NCBI GenBank assembly: GCA_030760725.1 | Contig: JASWHV010000019.1 | Location: 31,747,944-31,811,943 of the forward strand | Direction: 5' to 3' | From: Neostapfia colusana | Lineage: Eukaryota; Streptophyta; Magnoliopsida; Poales; Poaceae | DNA: 64,000 nucleotides | In this document: positions 31,937-42,781 of the stretch, piece by piece | Numbering within the stretch: the first letter of the stretch is position 1 | Layout of the letters: each line of letters starts with the position of its first letter | Notes under the pieces: model-generated | The model's database searches: none | What the model saw: the letters and a program-made list of their open reading frames with translations, nothing else | What the model was told of the DNA's origin: nothing | Position numbers and translations under genes: made by a program

Positions 31937-34801
31937 TGTAAAAGCCCAAGAAAAGGGACTTGCAAAAAATTTTCCTCACTTCAAAACACCACAGCTTTGT
32001 TGTGGGTAGCTTGTGAAAAAGTGTGAAGATCAAGTAACCTCCATCAAAAGAGTGGTTAGAGGGGAAAGCCTACACTTTCACAAAGTGGGAATTTTACACA
32101 TGACACATGGGAGGGTGATTCCAAAACTGTTGCATTAAAACTCATGGTTGCAGCATCTAAAACAAGGATCAAAGTGCATAATTGGATTCCCCATGTCCAA
32201 ATTAGTGGGGAGGCAGAGTTTCAATAATTTTTGAAAAGGTTTGCTACCCATTTTTCCAAAAAGGATCCAAATATGCAAAGAATTCAAATATACATTTAAA
32301 TTTGAGGGAAATTTGCCCAACCATACAAATGTAGCTCAGTTTGAGACTCCCAATATTTGAATTCATCATTTGTCAAGTTTTGGAGATCTTTTGAGAGGTG
32401 GGGGAGCACTGCCAAGTGGGTCCCACATGTCATAGGGCTCAGTTGGCTTAATCCCTAAGTATTGTGATCGGGTTGCACTCCACCGAGAGAAGCACCGAGC
32501 GACACCGCGGGGGGAAGCCGGACACCACCTCCTGCTGAATGGCACGCGCTGGCGAGCTCCTCGTGGGGGTGCCTTAACTCTAAGCCGTGCTCAGCGAGCC
32601 ACAGCACCGAGAGAAGCCCGTTCCCTCACTCTCACCACCAGGGAACAGAGGTGCCGCCGCCATCGCCAAATCGCTCGGGAGCGACCTCAGCTCGCGTGCA
32701 AGCATCGGCAGCCCAGCAAAAAAACATCCTCAGACCTCCCACGACCTCCCCGCACCAGTTCCAGTCCAGCTAAGCCAAGAGAACAGTGTTCTTCGCGGCG
32801 GCCGGGAAGAACCGAGCGAAGGTGCTCCTGTGGGCAGCTCGGAAGAGGACTTGTCACGACCAAGAAGGAGTGGTTTTGGACGCGCCTAGGCTCCACACTG
32901 CTCGACCCCAAAGCCTAGAACCAGTGACCGATCATCGCCGGCGAATTTCGCAAAACATCTCCAACCGGTGCAGAACTACCCTAGGGTAAGAAACCCACAA
33001 ATTCCCGACATATGCTTGCTTTTAGTTTATCAAACTGCACTCACAGGATCTAGACTTGATGGCACCCAAATTTGCTTCGCAACCCTAGTTTAATTTTTGC
33101 TGTAGCCGGCGTATTTCCCGGTTTTCCAACCGCGGTTACGGCGGGAAGGGTCGGGCTCACGGTGACGGCTAGGTTAGAGCTCTCCTCGAGCCATGGCATG
33201 GCCTTGTCTACCTTCTCCGAGATTCCCCGGTGCTGTAGAGCCTTTCCACGGAGGTTTTGGTGGGCTATGTTGGCCGGGTGCCATAACCGAAGGGAGTCCG
33301 AGCCGCTGCACCGTTGCCGGCTAGGTTAGGGCCACCGCCGACCGGAGCAGTCGGTGCCATCGTGTTCAGCGCACGGAATTAAGCCCAGGCGGTGAGTTTC
33401 CGGCCGAGAGGCGATCGGGAAGCACAGTCCGGCGAGCTTCCGAGGTGTGCCGGCGAGGGGGCGGCGCGGGAAAAAAGGCGGGCGCGAGGAAGAAGACGAG
33501 CCAGCCGGGCCCGCTCGTCAGTCCCTCGAGGCACAGCGTGGGGATTTTCTGTTGCACCGGATCAGCTGTGAACACGCGGAGAATATTCCTGTGGCCCCGT
33601 GTGGCGCAGCCGAGGTGGTGACACGTGGGGGCCGGGCCCGCTGTCAGGAATTTAAACTTTTCCCGGTTAATTCGAATTTCAGAATTCCCCAAACTTTAGA
33701 ACCCCATAACTTTTGCTAGGAAGCTCCAAATTTAATTATTCAAATTGGGTTGTATTTATCTTGCCTAGATCTGTCCAAATATACAACCCAATTTGTATGA
33801 AACCCATTAATTAATTCTGGAAAATTCTTTAAAGCTTTTCAGCAAAAGAATTTTAGAGGGAGTTTGGTTCATTCAAAAATACCCAAATTTTGCCAGAATG
33901 TTCTTTAGGAGGTTAGTGAACCCCTGTAAAAGTTTCGGACCATTTGGAGTTGATTTGATCAGGACAATTCAGATTTGAAGGTGCTGTGTTCAATAGAATA
34001 CAGAAACATTTTCAGGGAATTTCCAAAATTTGGAAATTCAGTTCTGGGCAAATCTTAGCTCCAAAAATGCTAGAAAAATTCATGAAAACTCTATGAGCTA
34101 TAATTGAGATTGTAGTTCACTAAGTTGGGCATGAACAGGGGTGTTACCTAAGAATTAATTCTGCTTTGCTTATTTGCTGAGAGAATTATCCTGAGCAAAC
34201 CACTCAATGAAAAGTGCTAAATTTTGGCCCAAAGGGTTTTCCTGTGACAAGGAACTCACACAAAAATTCTCAGCTCCATTGGAGCTTTGGATCACCCTTG
34301 TCCTGTTTAACCACTTGAGGGATTAATATGGAAAAGGGGGAAAACCACTTAGCACTTAACCATGTACTTAGGTCCAAACCCGAACCACTAAACCCTAGTT
34401 CCATTTTAAATTCTTAAACAGAATTCCAGTTGTTAGAAACTGGTGATAAGAACTAATAGCAGTAGTATTACAATAAACTTGTATGCATATTCATTAACAT
34501 GTAGTATTTCAATAACGTGTAGTCGCTGAAGGCGAGGAAGCTCCGGAGGTTCTCGACTTCCTGCTTCCAGAGGAAGAACTGACTCCTGACCAGCAGCAAC
34601 AAGGCAAGCCCCGGTTTGCATTAACTTTTTTATAAGTTTTAATTGGTTTACATGTGTCATGTGAAGTATGATTGTGCATTAGGTATAGGATGGATGGAAC
34701 CCCACTTGCATGACCAGAATTTTTCCATAAGAGTGAGGGTAATGTCCAAGATCTCGAGTAGACAGGCTATGCTTAATAATTCATAGGACTTCGGTACAAG
34801 T

Positions 34802-34822
34802 CGAGTAGTTGGAATCTACTCG
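34802..34822 (+). promoter_or_regulatory. Conserved LTR hairpin, GAGTAG type (family B)
   Basis: CGAGTAG-TTGGAAT-CTACTCG is a 7-bp stem identical to that of family A, with a slightly different loop. Confidence 0.5.
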
Positions 34823-35921
34823 CGAGATAGGCCGGGACACACGGGTTTGGTTCGAGTGACGGGAGATCAATTTAGTAATGAAAATGAGACTAGGAAGGGG
34901 CTAGGGCGCAGCAAGAGGAAGTCTTGTGTGCGCAGCTCTGTCCGTGTCGATTGAGGACCGAGCCGTGTGCGGCCCTGCTGAACATGTATTGAACGTACCG
35001 AAGGCATATCGGATATATGGGCCCGATAAACCGATGTAGCCTAAACCTCTGGGCATCGAGGCATAGCACACCGATTTATAGGTGTAGGTTGAGGGCAGCA
35101 AGGTGGAAATTTGCCAACGGGCATAGAGAGATGCTCTGTGTGGGGAACCTCCTGCTCGTTTCGGTGCGACCGGTTCGACGTTTGGGCTGTTGGGTGAAAG
35201 GTTGTCCCGTACGACATCGAGTGAGCGTGCTGTGCAGCTCCACGGGTGGGCGTACGTGACGTGCTCTTTGGGTTTCCCTGCAGGTGTATATCGAGCCGAT
35301 TCGCCGTCCCTCGCGGTGACGAGTGCCGCTTGTTCACTGCGTCGTAACGTAGACTAATGAATGAAATGTTATGATTCAATATTGCTGTTATGATATAATT
35401 GTATTGCTACATGTGTGCCACCAAATATTGCTCACTAAATTTCAGCTTCATGAACTGTTAACTTGTTGCTAAAAGATGAACTAAGGATGAACTTGTAGGC
35501 GTGTCCATTTGCTGCAACATTGCTATCCTATGTCATGGTGCACCTCATGTAGAGTTTCATGCTTAGGTGAGTCGGTTAAGCCTTGCTGAGCCTTCGTGCT
35601 CAGGGTTGCTGCTTAAGTGTTTTTCAGGTGAGAAGCCACGCACGTACTCGGAGTACGAGTCCACCGGCGAAGGTTACCCTCCGTCGGGGACCACGGCTGA
35701 GTGGGAGCCATACACGCCGCGCTGAGCTGAGACATGCAGCTAGTGTGGGTTGCCCTAGGGCTGGGCAACCGACTTTTGCTAGATAGGCGGGCGTGAGTTG
35801 TACAAAAGAAACTTCCGCTGTGTAATAAAGACCCTAGTTTGTAACTGAGAAGTGTACTACTTTGTACATTCAGTTTGTTTTTCCCATGTAATATAATGTG
35901 TTCTTACGACGTGTGCTGTCG

Positions 35922-35942
35922 GGTGTCGCATTGCGCGGCACC
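35922..35942 (+). promoter_or_regulatory. Conserved hairpin near the LTR 3' end (family B)
   Basis: GGTGTCG-CATTGCG-CGGCACC keeps the 7-bp stem of family A with one G-T (G-U in RNA) pair. The loop differs. It lies about 40 bp before the LTR end. Confidence 0.5.
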
Positions 35943-35986
35943 ACCCTCTGCGATCCTGGATGAGCGGATTCCGGTCCGCCACAGCC

Positions 35987-35998
35987 TGGTATCAGAGC
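35987..35998 (+). promoter_or_regulatory. Primer binding site, initiator tRNA-Met (family B)
   Basis: TGGTATCAGAGC, complementary to the initiator tRNA-Met 3' end, lies three bases after the LTR. Confidence 0.9.
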
Positions 35999-37825
35999 TG
36001 CATTGGGGATAGCACAATACTTAAGGACTGTATTATGGGAAAACTTAGGATTACGGTGAGGAATCGGTAGTTGCCCAAGTAAGGACTATAGTAGTATAGT
36101 TACTTAAAGTGGCAAAGACTAACCTATGTGTTATAATTCTGAATTTTCATTATGTAACGACGCACCTACGCTTGGTAAGCATGGTAAGGAACGCCACCGA
36201 AAGCGGTTCAATTTCGGTTAGCTCCCCTGACGAGGAACGTGGTTCAGGGATAGGTCTCACAGCTTGGTGTGAGACGTCAATATGAAACTCTTGGACACTT
36301 CATGTTCCTGAGTTCATATGAAACACTGATCCCTAGCGTGCATTAGGCAAGTGAGTGGAGACCCCATCGCGTGGTCAGTAACGCGAGAGTGTGTTCGTCT
36401 GGAAGTAGCCCAGGGGGACATATGCAGCGCTTGCCATCGGCGTGCCCTGCAGGGCAGTAGGTGGTATCTGTTGGGTTGATAACATTCCCAACCGTGACGA
36501 CCCGTTCATGACATACTCGGGTTCCCCGTCGTGTGGTGTTGAAACACGATCACGTACCTTGAGACGTGACTTAACTCAAGGACGGCCGTGTGACAATGAT
36601 ACGGGCGTTTGTATTTACTTTTAAATATGGAACTGACTGAAATGAACAACCATTGAGTGCATCACTATTGTGTGGTCTTCTGCAGGTACTAACCACGTAT
36701 GTATCCGTGTAGTAAACGTGTGCGAGAGACCGTTTAGGGCCACACTCGAGACGTATATGCCGGTATAGTCTGGTTAGGATTTTCTTTTGTGAGGAACGTA
36801 GTACCGAGATATCCTAGGCATATGCATGCAAAATAATGATAACAAGGAATTAAAAATCTATAGGTTCAACATTTAGGACCCTGGTTGGGTATAAGAATGT
36901 GATGGTGGAGCAGGATAGCCAAAGGGATGATAAACAGATTGCTCTGTTTTGGGCAGCAAGGTTGCTGAACTTGAACAGAGCACAACTCACAGGTCTTTTA
37001 GCCGAGGGAGGTTTTGCATATAGTTCTGGGAAGGTACTTGAGTACTTTACAACTTTGTTGTAGACTTCGAGAGCTGAAACACACCTTAAGATGGCTTAAT
37101 TCCCAGAGAAAGGTAAACTGTCCAGAACCAGGACAGAGTGAAACATTCTCTGGACTGTTCTGTTTTTCAATGATAACTCCCAGTAGCAAAATCAAAAATT
37201 TTCATATGATACATCCTTAGAAAGGGTACAATATGTGTTACATCTTTGCAATTCAAAGTTCCTGAAATTTCAGCACAGATTTCAGTGGAAACCGGAGTTG
37301 AAAACAGCAACTTTCCAAGGGAGGTGCTGTTAAAATTCTTCCAGAAATTCTGTTGACTTAGAATTAACATAACTTTTTAACCAAAGCTAATCTGGGGGCA
37401 AATGGATACTCGTTGGAAAGATACTGAAGTTAACTTTAACTTTGGTATTCAACTTGAGTCATGAAAATGCCAGAACCAGATCAAAACTTAGAATAGGTAG
37501 AAACTGGTCATTCTGGCAGAAGAATGACAGTTGAACTCATTGGAGAGGGTGTGGTACCCTAAGGGTGGTCTATGTGATGAAAAAGCGATAGTAATATCTC
37601 GTAGTGACCAAACCTAGTTATGGTGAGCTTCCAAATTGGAGGTTTATCAAGTTGGATTAAACTAGCTTGTGTTTGGTCTGGTAATGGTGTAGCTTGTGCA
37701 AAGTTATTACATTATCTACTTACGAGATGTATCGCATGTTTTATTGTCATTATGTTGTTACGCCTATTGTTATTGGACTGCATGACATCTGTTGCGGGAC
37801 TGATGTTACTGTCGTATGGTTGCAG
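35999..37825 (+). other. Untranslated leader of family B
   Basis: No credible gene in 1.8 kb. Three degenerate units open with CACAACT (36981), GATAACT (37172) and CATAACT (37368), so the spacing is 191 and 196 bp, matching family A. Within the units, TAGTTCTGGGAAGG, GATACATCCTTAGAAAGG and GGATACTCGTTGGAAAG recur near +36. Confidence 0.7.
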
Positions 37826-38984
37826 ATGGTTCGCACTAGGACCATGAACGAGGTTGGTGGCTCTAGACAAGGGGGAGGCGATGACTCCCAGCCACCGGCC
37901 TACGACAGCACCCCGCAGCAGCAGCCACCACCGGGCCGCCTCCGCTTACTCTAGCGGATGTGATTGCGGCACTGGTGGGTGGTCGTGAGGAGCAGACCGA
38001 CCTGCTCCGCACGATCGTGCAGAATACGTCCCAGGCGGGGGGGGGGGGCGTCAAGACAGAGGGCCTCGTGAGCCCCCGGAAGTGTCGTACTCGGATTTCA
38101 TGAGTACGCACCCTCCAGTGTTCACAGAAGCCGAAGAACCACTGGAGGCTGACAACTGGCTGCGGACCATTGAGTCCAAGTTCAGGCTGCTCCAATGCAC
38201 GGAGCGGCAAAAGACTTTGTTCGCAGCGCAACAACTCCACGGTGCCGCTGGTGCGTGGTGGGCGAACTATGTCGCCTCACGTCCGGCTGGCCATGCTGTG
38301 GAATGGCAAGAGTTCCGGGAGGCGTTCCGCGCCTATCATATCCCTCCCGGGATCATGAAGAGGAAGTTCCAAGAATTTTTGGAGCTGAAGCAGGGCGGAA
38401 GGAGTGCCCATGACTACTCCCGTGCCTTCAACCATCTGGCGCAATACGCGTCAGACTATATCTCCACTGAGGAGAAGAAGCGCGAACACTTCTATCGGGG
38501 GTTACACCCCGAAATTAAGACACATCTCGTTCAGTGGAATCGCGGCACTTTCAATGACCTAGTCAATGCCGCGATCATGGAAGAGGACGCTCAGCGGGAG
38601 TTGGCAGCTGAGCAGAGGAAGCGCAGCGCTCCACCTAGCAGCGGTGGTGGTGCGCCTCAGAAGTACCGTATGGTGTATCGGACACCATCCAGGCAGCAAT
38701 GGCATCCACCGGCGTGACCTCAATGGTTCGGGGGACGTCCTTTTCAGTCACCCCCGTTCCGACCGCCGATGCCACCAACAAGACAGCAGCATCAGCAGCA
38801 GCAGACGGCACCCCGGGCGTTTCCACCGTCACAACGCGCCCCGGGATTCCGTCCACCGATCAGCGGGGGACCGCCCCGTTTCACCTGTTTCACGTGTGGC
38901 CAGGCGGGCCACTTCGCGAAGGACTGTCCCCAGGGGCAGCAGAGCAGCGGGCAAGCCCAGTTCCAGGGCGGTGTTCGAGGCTGA
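37826..38984 (+). pseudogene. gag: Family B Gag
   Basis: ATG 37826 opens MVRTRTMNEVGG, matching the family A Gag start MVRTRSRSR. The frame changes near 37940 and again at a G10 run (about 38039-38048), then continues as the gag domain (SDFMSTHPPVFTEAEEPLEADNW onward; QLHGAAGAWW; YSRAFNHLAQYA). TGA at 38715-38717 interrupts the linker. An intact CX2CX4HX4C zinc knuckle (CFTCGQAGHFAKDC) follows at about 38889-38930. The frame ends at TGA 38982-38984, where pol continues in the same frame. The family function is particle assembly and RNA binding. Confidence 0.85.
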
Positions 38985-40826
38985 CCTCCGGTGAAGAAGG
39001 TTGGTCAGCGGACTGGGGGTGTCCGCAACCTCGACAATGAGGACGCCCCAGAGGGAGACAACGTGCTGGCGGGTACGTTTACTCTCAACCATCAAGCCAT
39101 CGTCATATTGTTTGATTCTGGTGCAACCCATAGCTTTATAAGTGCATCCTATGTGGCTAAGCATCAAATGCAAGTCTTCCCAACCGACTGCACTTATATG
39201 ATCTGCTCACCGGGAGGGAAGATTTCAGCTAATATGATGATTCCAAAGGCACCTCTGTGCTTAGGTGGGGAACTATATCCCACCACTTTGATAATCCTTA
39301 GGGGACAAAAGATTGATGCAATCTTAGGGATGTCATGGCTACAATACCATGGCGCTGTCCTAGAGACTCGGACACGGACGGTTCATTTAAACTCTCCATT
39401 CCACCGTCCGCATTCCATGGTATTAGACACTCCAGTCCGGGAAGTTTTAGAAGTTAATAATGCTGAAGCTCTCAAGTTAGAAGACATCCCCGTAGTCCGG
39501 GAGTATCCTGACGTGTTCCGGGATGATCTTCCGGGCATGCCACCTGAGCGGGATGTCGAGTTCAAGATTGAACTTGCACCCGGGACTACGCCCATATCAC
39601 GAAGACCATATAAAATGGATCCAAATGAGCTGGCTGAACTGAAAGAACAGCTCAATGATCTGTTGAGCAAAGGTTTCATTAGGTCGAGTTCCTCACCTTG
39701 GGGATGCTCGGCGCTGTTTGTAAAGAAGAAGGATGAAACCCTGAGGCTGTGTGTGGATTACCGGCCGCTCAACGCCGTCACCATCAAGAATAAGTATCCA
39801 CTGTCCCGCATTGACATTTTGTTTGATCAACTTGTGGGTGCAAGTGTGTTCTCGAAGATGGACCTTCGCTCTGGATATCACCAGATAAAGATCCGGGCGG
39901 AGGATATCCCGAAGACAGCTTTCTCGACGAGATAAGGGTTATATGAGTATCTCGTCATGTCCTTTGGTCTCACAAATGCTCCAGCCCATTTCATGTATCT
40001 CATGAACTCAGTGTTCATGCCGGAGCTGGACAAGTTCATGGTAGTGTTCATCGACGATATCTTGGTTTACTCCAAGACAGAAGCCGAACATGCTGAACAC
40101 TTGCGGATCATTCTTCAACGATTGCGAGACCACCAGCTCTACGCCAAGTTCAGCAAATGCGAGTTTTGGATCAGCCAAGTGCCATTCTTGGGACATATCA
40201 TCTCCGCAGAAGGCATTGCGGTTGACCCAAGCAAAATAGAGCAAGTGCTGAAATGGAAAGCTTCCACTTCAGTTCATGAAGTCTGAAGCTTCCTCGGGTT
40301 AGCGGGATACTACCGGAGATTCATTCCAAGCTCCTCCAAGCTCGCTAAACCGATGACAGAATTGCTGAAGAAAGGGACAAAATATGTTTGGAACAAGGCG
40401 TGTGAAGGAGCGTTCCAAGCATTGGTGAAGCATCTCACCACAGCCCCGGTCTTAGCTCAGCTGGATACAACAAAGCCCTTCGACGTGTATTGTGACGCGT
40501 CCGGTATTGGGCTTGGCTGCGTGTTAATGCAGGAAGGACGTGTGGTCGCCTATGGCTCACGCCAACTTCGGAACCATGAGCAGCATTATCCGACTCATGA
40601 TCTTGAGCTTGCTGCCGTGGTGTTGGCGCTAAAAATGTGGAGGCACTATCTCCTGGGGAATTTGGTGCACCTCTACACCGACCACAAGAGCTAGAAATAC
40701 ATTTTCACCCAGAAGAAGCTGAATATGAGGAAAAGGAGGTGGTTAGAATTAATCAAGGACTATGAAATTGAGATTCACTACCACCCCGGCAAGGCGAATG
40801 TGGTCGCCGACGCGCTGAGTCAGAAA
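38985..40826 (+). pseudogene. pol: Family B protease, RT and RNase H
   Basis: All segments lie in one frame, the frame of the main gag block. Protease carries LFDSGATHSFIS. RT carries RPYKMDP, LCVDYRPLN, DLRSGYHQ and FIDD (catalytic Asp codons 40053-40058). RNase H carries YCDASG, ELAAVV and YTDHKS, and ends VVADALSQK. Three stops break it: TAA 39933-39935 (relatives have Tyr), TGA 40284-40286 (relatives have Arg) and TAG 40692-40694 (relatives have Leu). Catalytic residues themselves are intact, so decay is by nonsense changes after insertion. Confidence 0.88.
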
Positions 40827-42368
40827 TCACATGTCCATCACCTCACCATTACACCGGTGGAGGAAGAAGAGCCAAGTTTATACTTGGTTCCTTATGGATC
40901 GCTGTACAACCTTGCCCTCATCCCTACCATCAGGGAGGACATCATTGCAGCTCAAAAAGATGATAAAGGCATGGCACATCTCCGGAGACGGATAGACAAA
41001 GGGGAGATCAAATGTTTCCGGAAGGATGATGAGGGGACTCTGTGGTTCAATGACCGCATAGTCGTACCACGGGATATGGAGTTGAGAAAGAAGATACTCG
41101 ATGAAGCTCACTTGTCTAAATACTCCATTCATCCGGGCAGAAACAAAATGTACCAAGATTTGAAAAAGAAATTTTGGTGGACACGGATGAAGCGGGAGGT
41201 AGCGAAGTACGTATCCGAGTGTCATACGTGCCGACGAGTGAAAGCTGATCACATGAAGAAATCAGGGCTGTTGTAACCCCTGAAGATCCCAGCATGGAAA
41301 TGGGAAGATGTGAGCATGGATTTCATTGTGGGATTACCCCTAACATAAAACAAGCATGATTCCATATGGGTAATCGTTGATCGGTTAACCAAAACGGCTC
41401 ACTTCATCCCGGTGAATACACGTTACAATGCCGGCAAATATGCGGAGCTGTACATATCAAAGATTCTATGCCTATACGGGGTACCCAAGACCATCGTCTC
41501 AGATCGAGGTGCATTATTTGTATCTCGCTTTTGGGAGCAGCTACACGCTGCATTGGGTACTAAGTTGATCAGGAGCTCCGCCTATCACCCTCAGACAGAT
41601 GGTCAAACAGAGAGGGTGAACCAAGTATTAGAAGACATGTTGAGAGCATGTGCCATCCACCATGGTAGGAACTGGGATGATCACCTACCATTGGCGGAAT
41701 TCTCATACAACAACGGCTATCAGGCGAATATCAAGATGGCACCCTACGAAGCTCTCTACGGTCGTAAATGCCGCACCCCATTAAATTGGTGCGAGTCCGG
41801 TGAAAGGGTCACATTCGGGGTTGATGTGGTCAACGACGCCGAAGAGCGCGTTCGGGCGATTCAAGCTAACTTGAAAGCCGCTCATTCCTGGCAGAAGAGC
41901 TACGCCGATAAGAGGCGTAGACCATTGCACTTTGATGTTGGTGAACACGTGTACCTCCGCGTGTCTCCGATAAAGGGCGTGCACCGGTTCGGTGTTAAGG
42001 GGAAGCTTGCTCCCCGTTTCATAGGACCCTACGCTATCACCGAGAAGTGTGGACTAGCAGCGTAGTGATTGGAGCTACCGGCACCTCTTGCTGGTGTCCA
42101 TAACATTTTCCATGTCTCTCAGCTGAGAAAATGTCTGAAACATACCGCTGTTTTTACTACCGAAGACATCGGCGAGCTGAAACCGGATCTGACATATGAT
42201 GAGTATCCGGTGGAAATCCTTGATGAGAAAGCCAGAACCACGCGTAGCAGAACGTTGTGGTTCTACAAGATACTCTGGAGCAACCACACCGCCGAAGAAG
42301 CGACGTGGGAGAGCGAGGAATTCCTTCGCTCAAATTACCCGGAGTTCATGGCATCTCAGCACGGGTAA
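40827..42368 (+). pseudogene. Family B integrase and chromodomain
   Basis: The same frame continues through the zinc-binding HHCC part (HLSKYSIH, CHTC), the core with Asp (SMDFIVG), Asp (VSDRGA) and Glu (QTERVN; 35 residues lie between the second Asp and the Glu), the C-terminal GKLAPRFIGPY block, FHVSQLRKC, and a complete chromodomain (TLWFYKILWSNH, EEATWESEEFL). Stops: TAA 41274-41276 (Gln codon CAA likely), TAA 41346-41348, and the pair TAG TGA 42063-42068. The chromodomain keeps the Trp that is a stop in family A. It ends at TAA 42366-42368. Confidence 0.88.
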
Positions 42369-42398
42369 GTCCCTATTACATCGCTATCTCTTCTTTTA

Positions 42399-42433
42399 AA
42401 TCTCGGGACGAGATTCTTTTAAGGGGGGAGGGA
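42399..42433 (+). promoter_or_regulatory. Hairpin and polypurine tract, family B
   Basis: AATCTCG-GGA-CGAGATT (42399-42415) precedes CTTTT and the purine run AAGGGGGGAGGGA that abuts the 3' LTR. Confidence 0.85.
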
Positions 42434-42781
42434 TGTAAAAGCCCAAGAAAAGGGACTTGCAAAAAATTTTCCTCACTTCAAAACACCACCGTTTTGTTGT
42501 GGATAGCATGTGAAAAAGTGTGAAGAGCAAGTAACCTCCATCAAAAGAGTGGTTAGAGGGGAAAGCCTACACTTTCACAAAGTGGGAATTTTACACATGA
42601 CACATGGGAGGGTGATTCCAAAACTGTTGCATTCAAACTCATGGTTGCAGCATCTAAAACAAGGATCAAAGTGCATAATTGGATTCCCCATGTCCAAATT
42701 AGTGGGGAGGCAGAGTTTCAATAATTTTTGAAAAGGTTTGCTACCCATTTTTCCAAAAAGGATCCAAATATGCAAAGAATT
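42434..42781 (+). repeat. Start of family B 3' LTR, truncated by family C
   Basis: It matches 31937-32284 with a small number of substitutions, then breaks at AAAGAATT, directly followed by the minus-strand LTR of family C. The last five bases, GAATT (42777-42781), are the candidate target duplication of that insertion. Confidence 0.88.

Larger units (their letters stand above)
31937..35983 (+). repeat. Family B 5' LTR, 4047 bp
   Basis: It runs from TGTAAAAGCC to CCACA, three bases before the primer site. It has the AT-rich, GC-rich and motif-rich zones of family A in the same order with low similarity. It contains the CGAGTAG hairpin at 34802-34822, TGAGC/GCTCA at 35587-35602, TTTTTCAG at 35620-35627, an AATAAA-like signal near 35823, and GGTGTCG/CGGCACC at 35922-35942. 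No credible gene. Confidence 0.88.
31937..42781 (+). mobile_element. Family B Tekay-like element, 3' LTR interrupted
   Basis: The 5' LTR (31937-35983), primer site, leader, gag-pol with chromodomain, polypurine tract and the first 348 bp of the 3' LTR are in order. The two LTR starts (TGTAAAAGCCCAAGAAAAGGG at 31937 and 42434) match with only scattered differences over the part that can be compared. The 3' LTR is split by minus-strand family C at 42782. The coding region keeps every domain, but several stops and two early frame changes make it non-functional. Confidence 0.9.
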
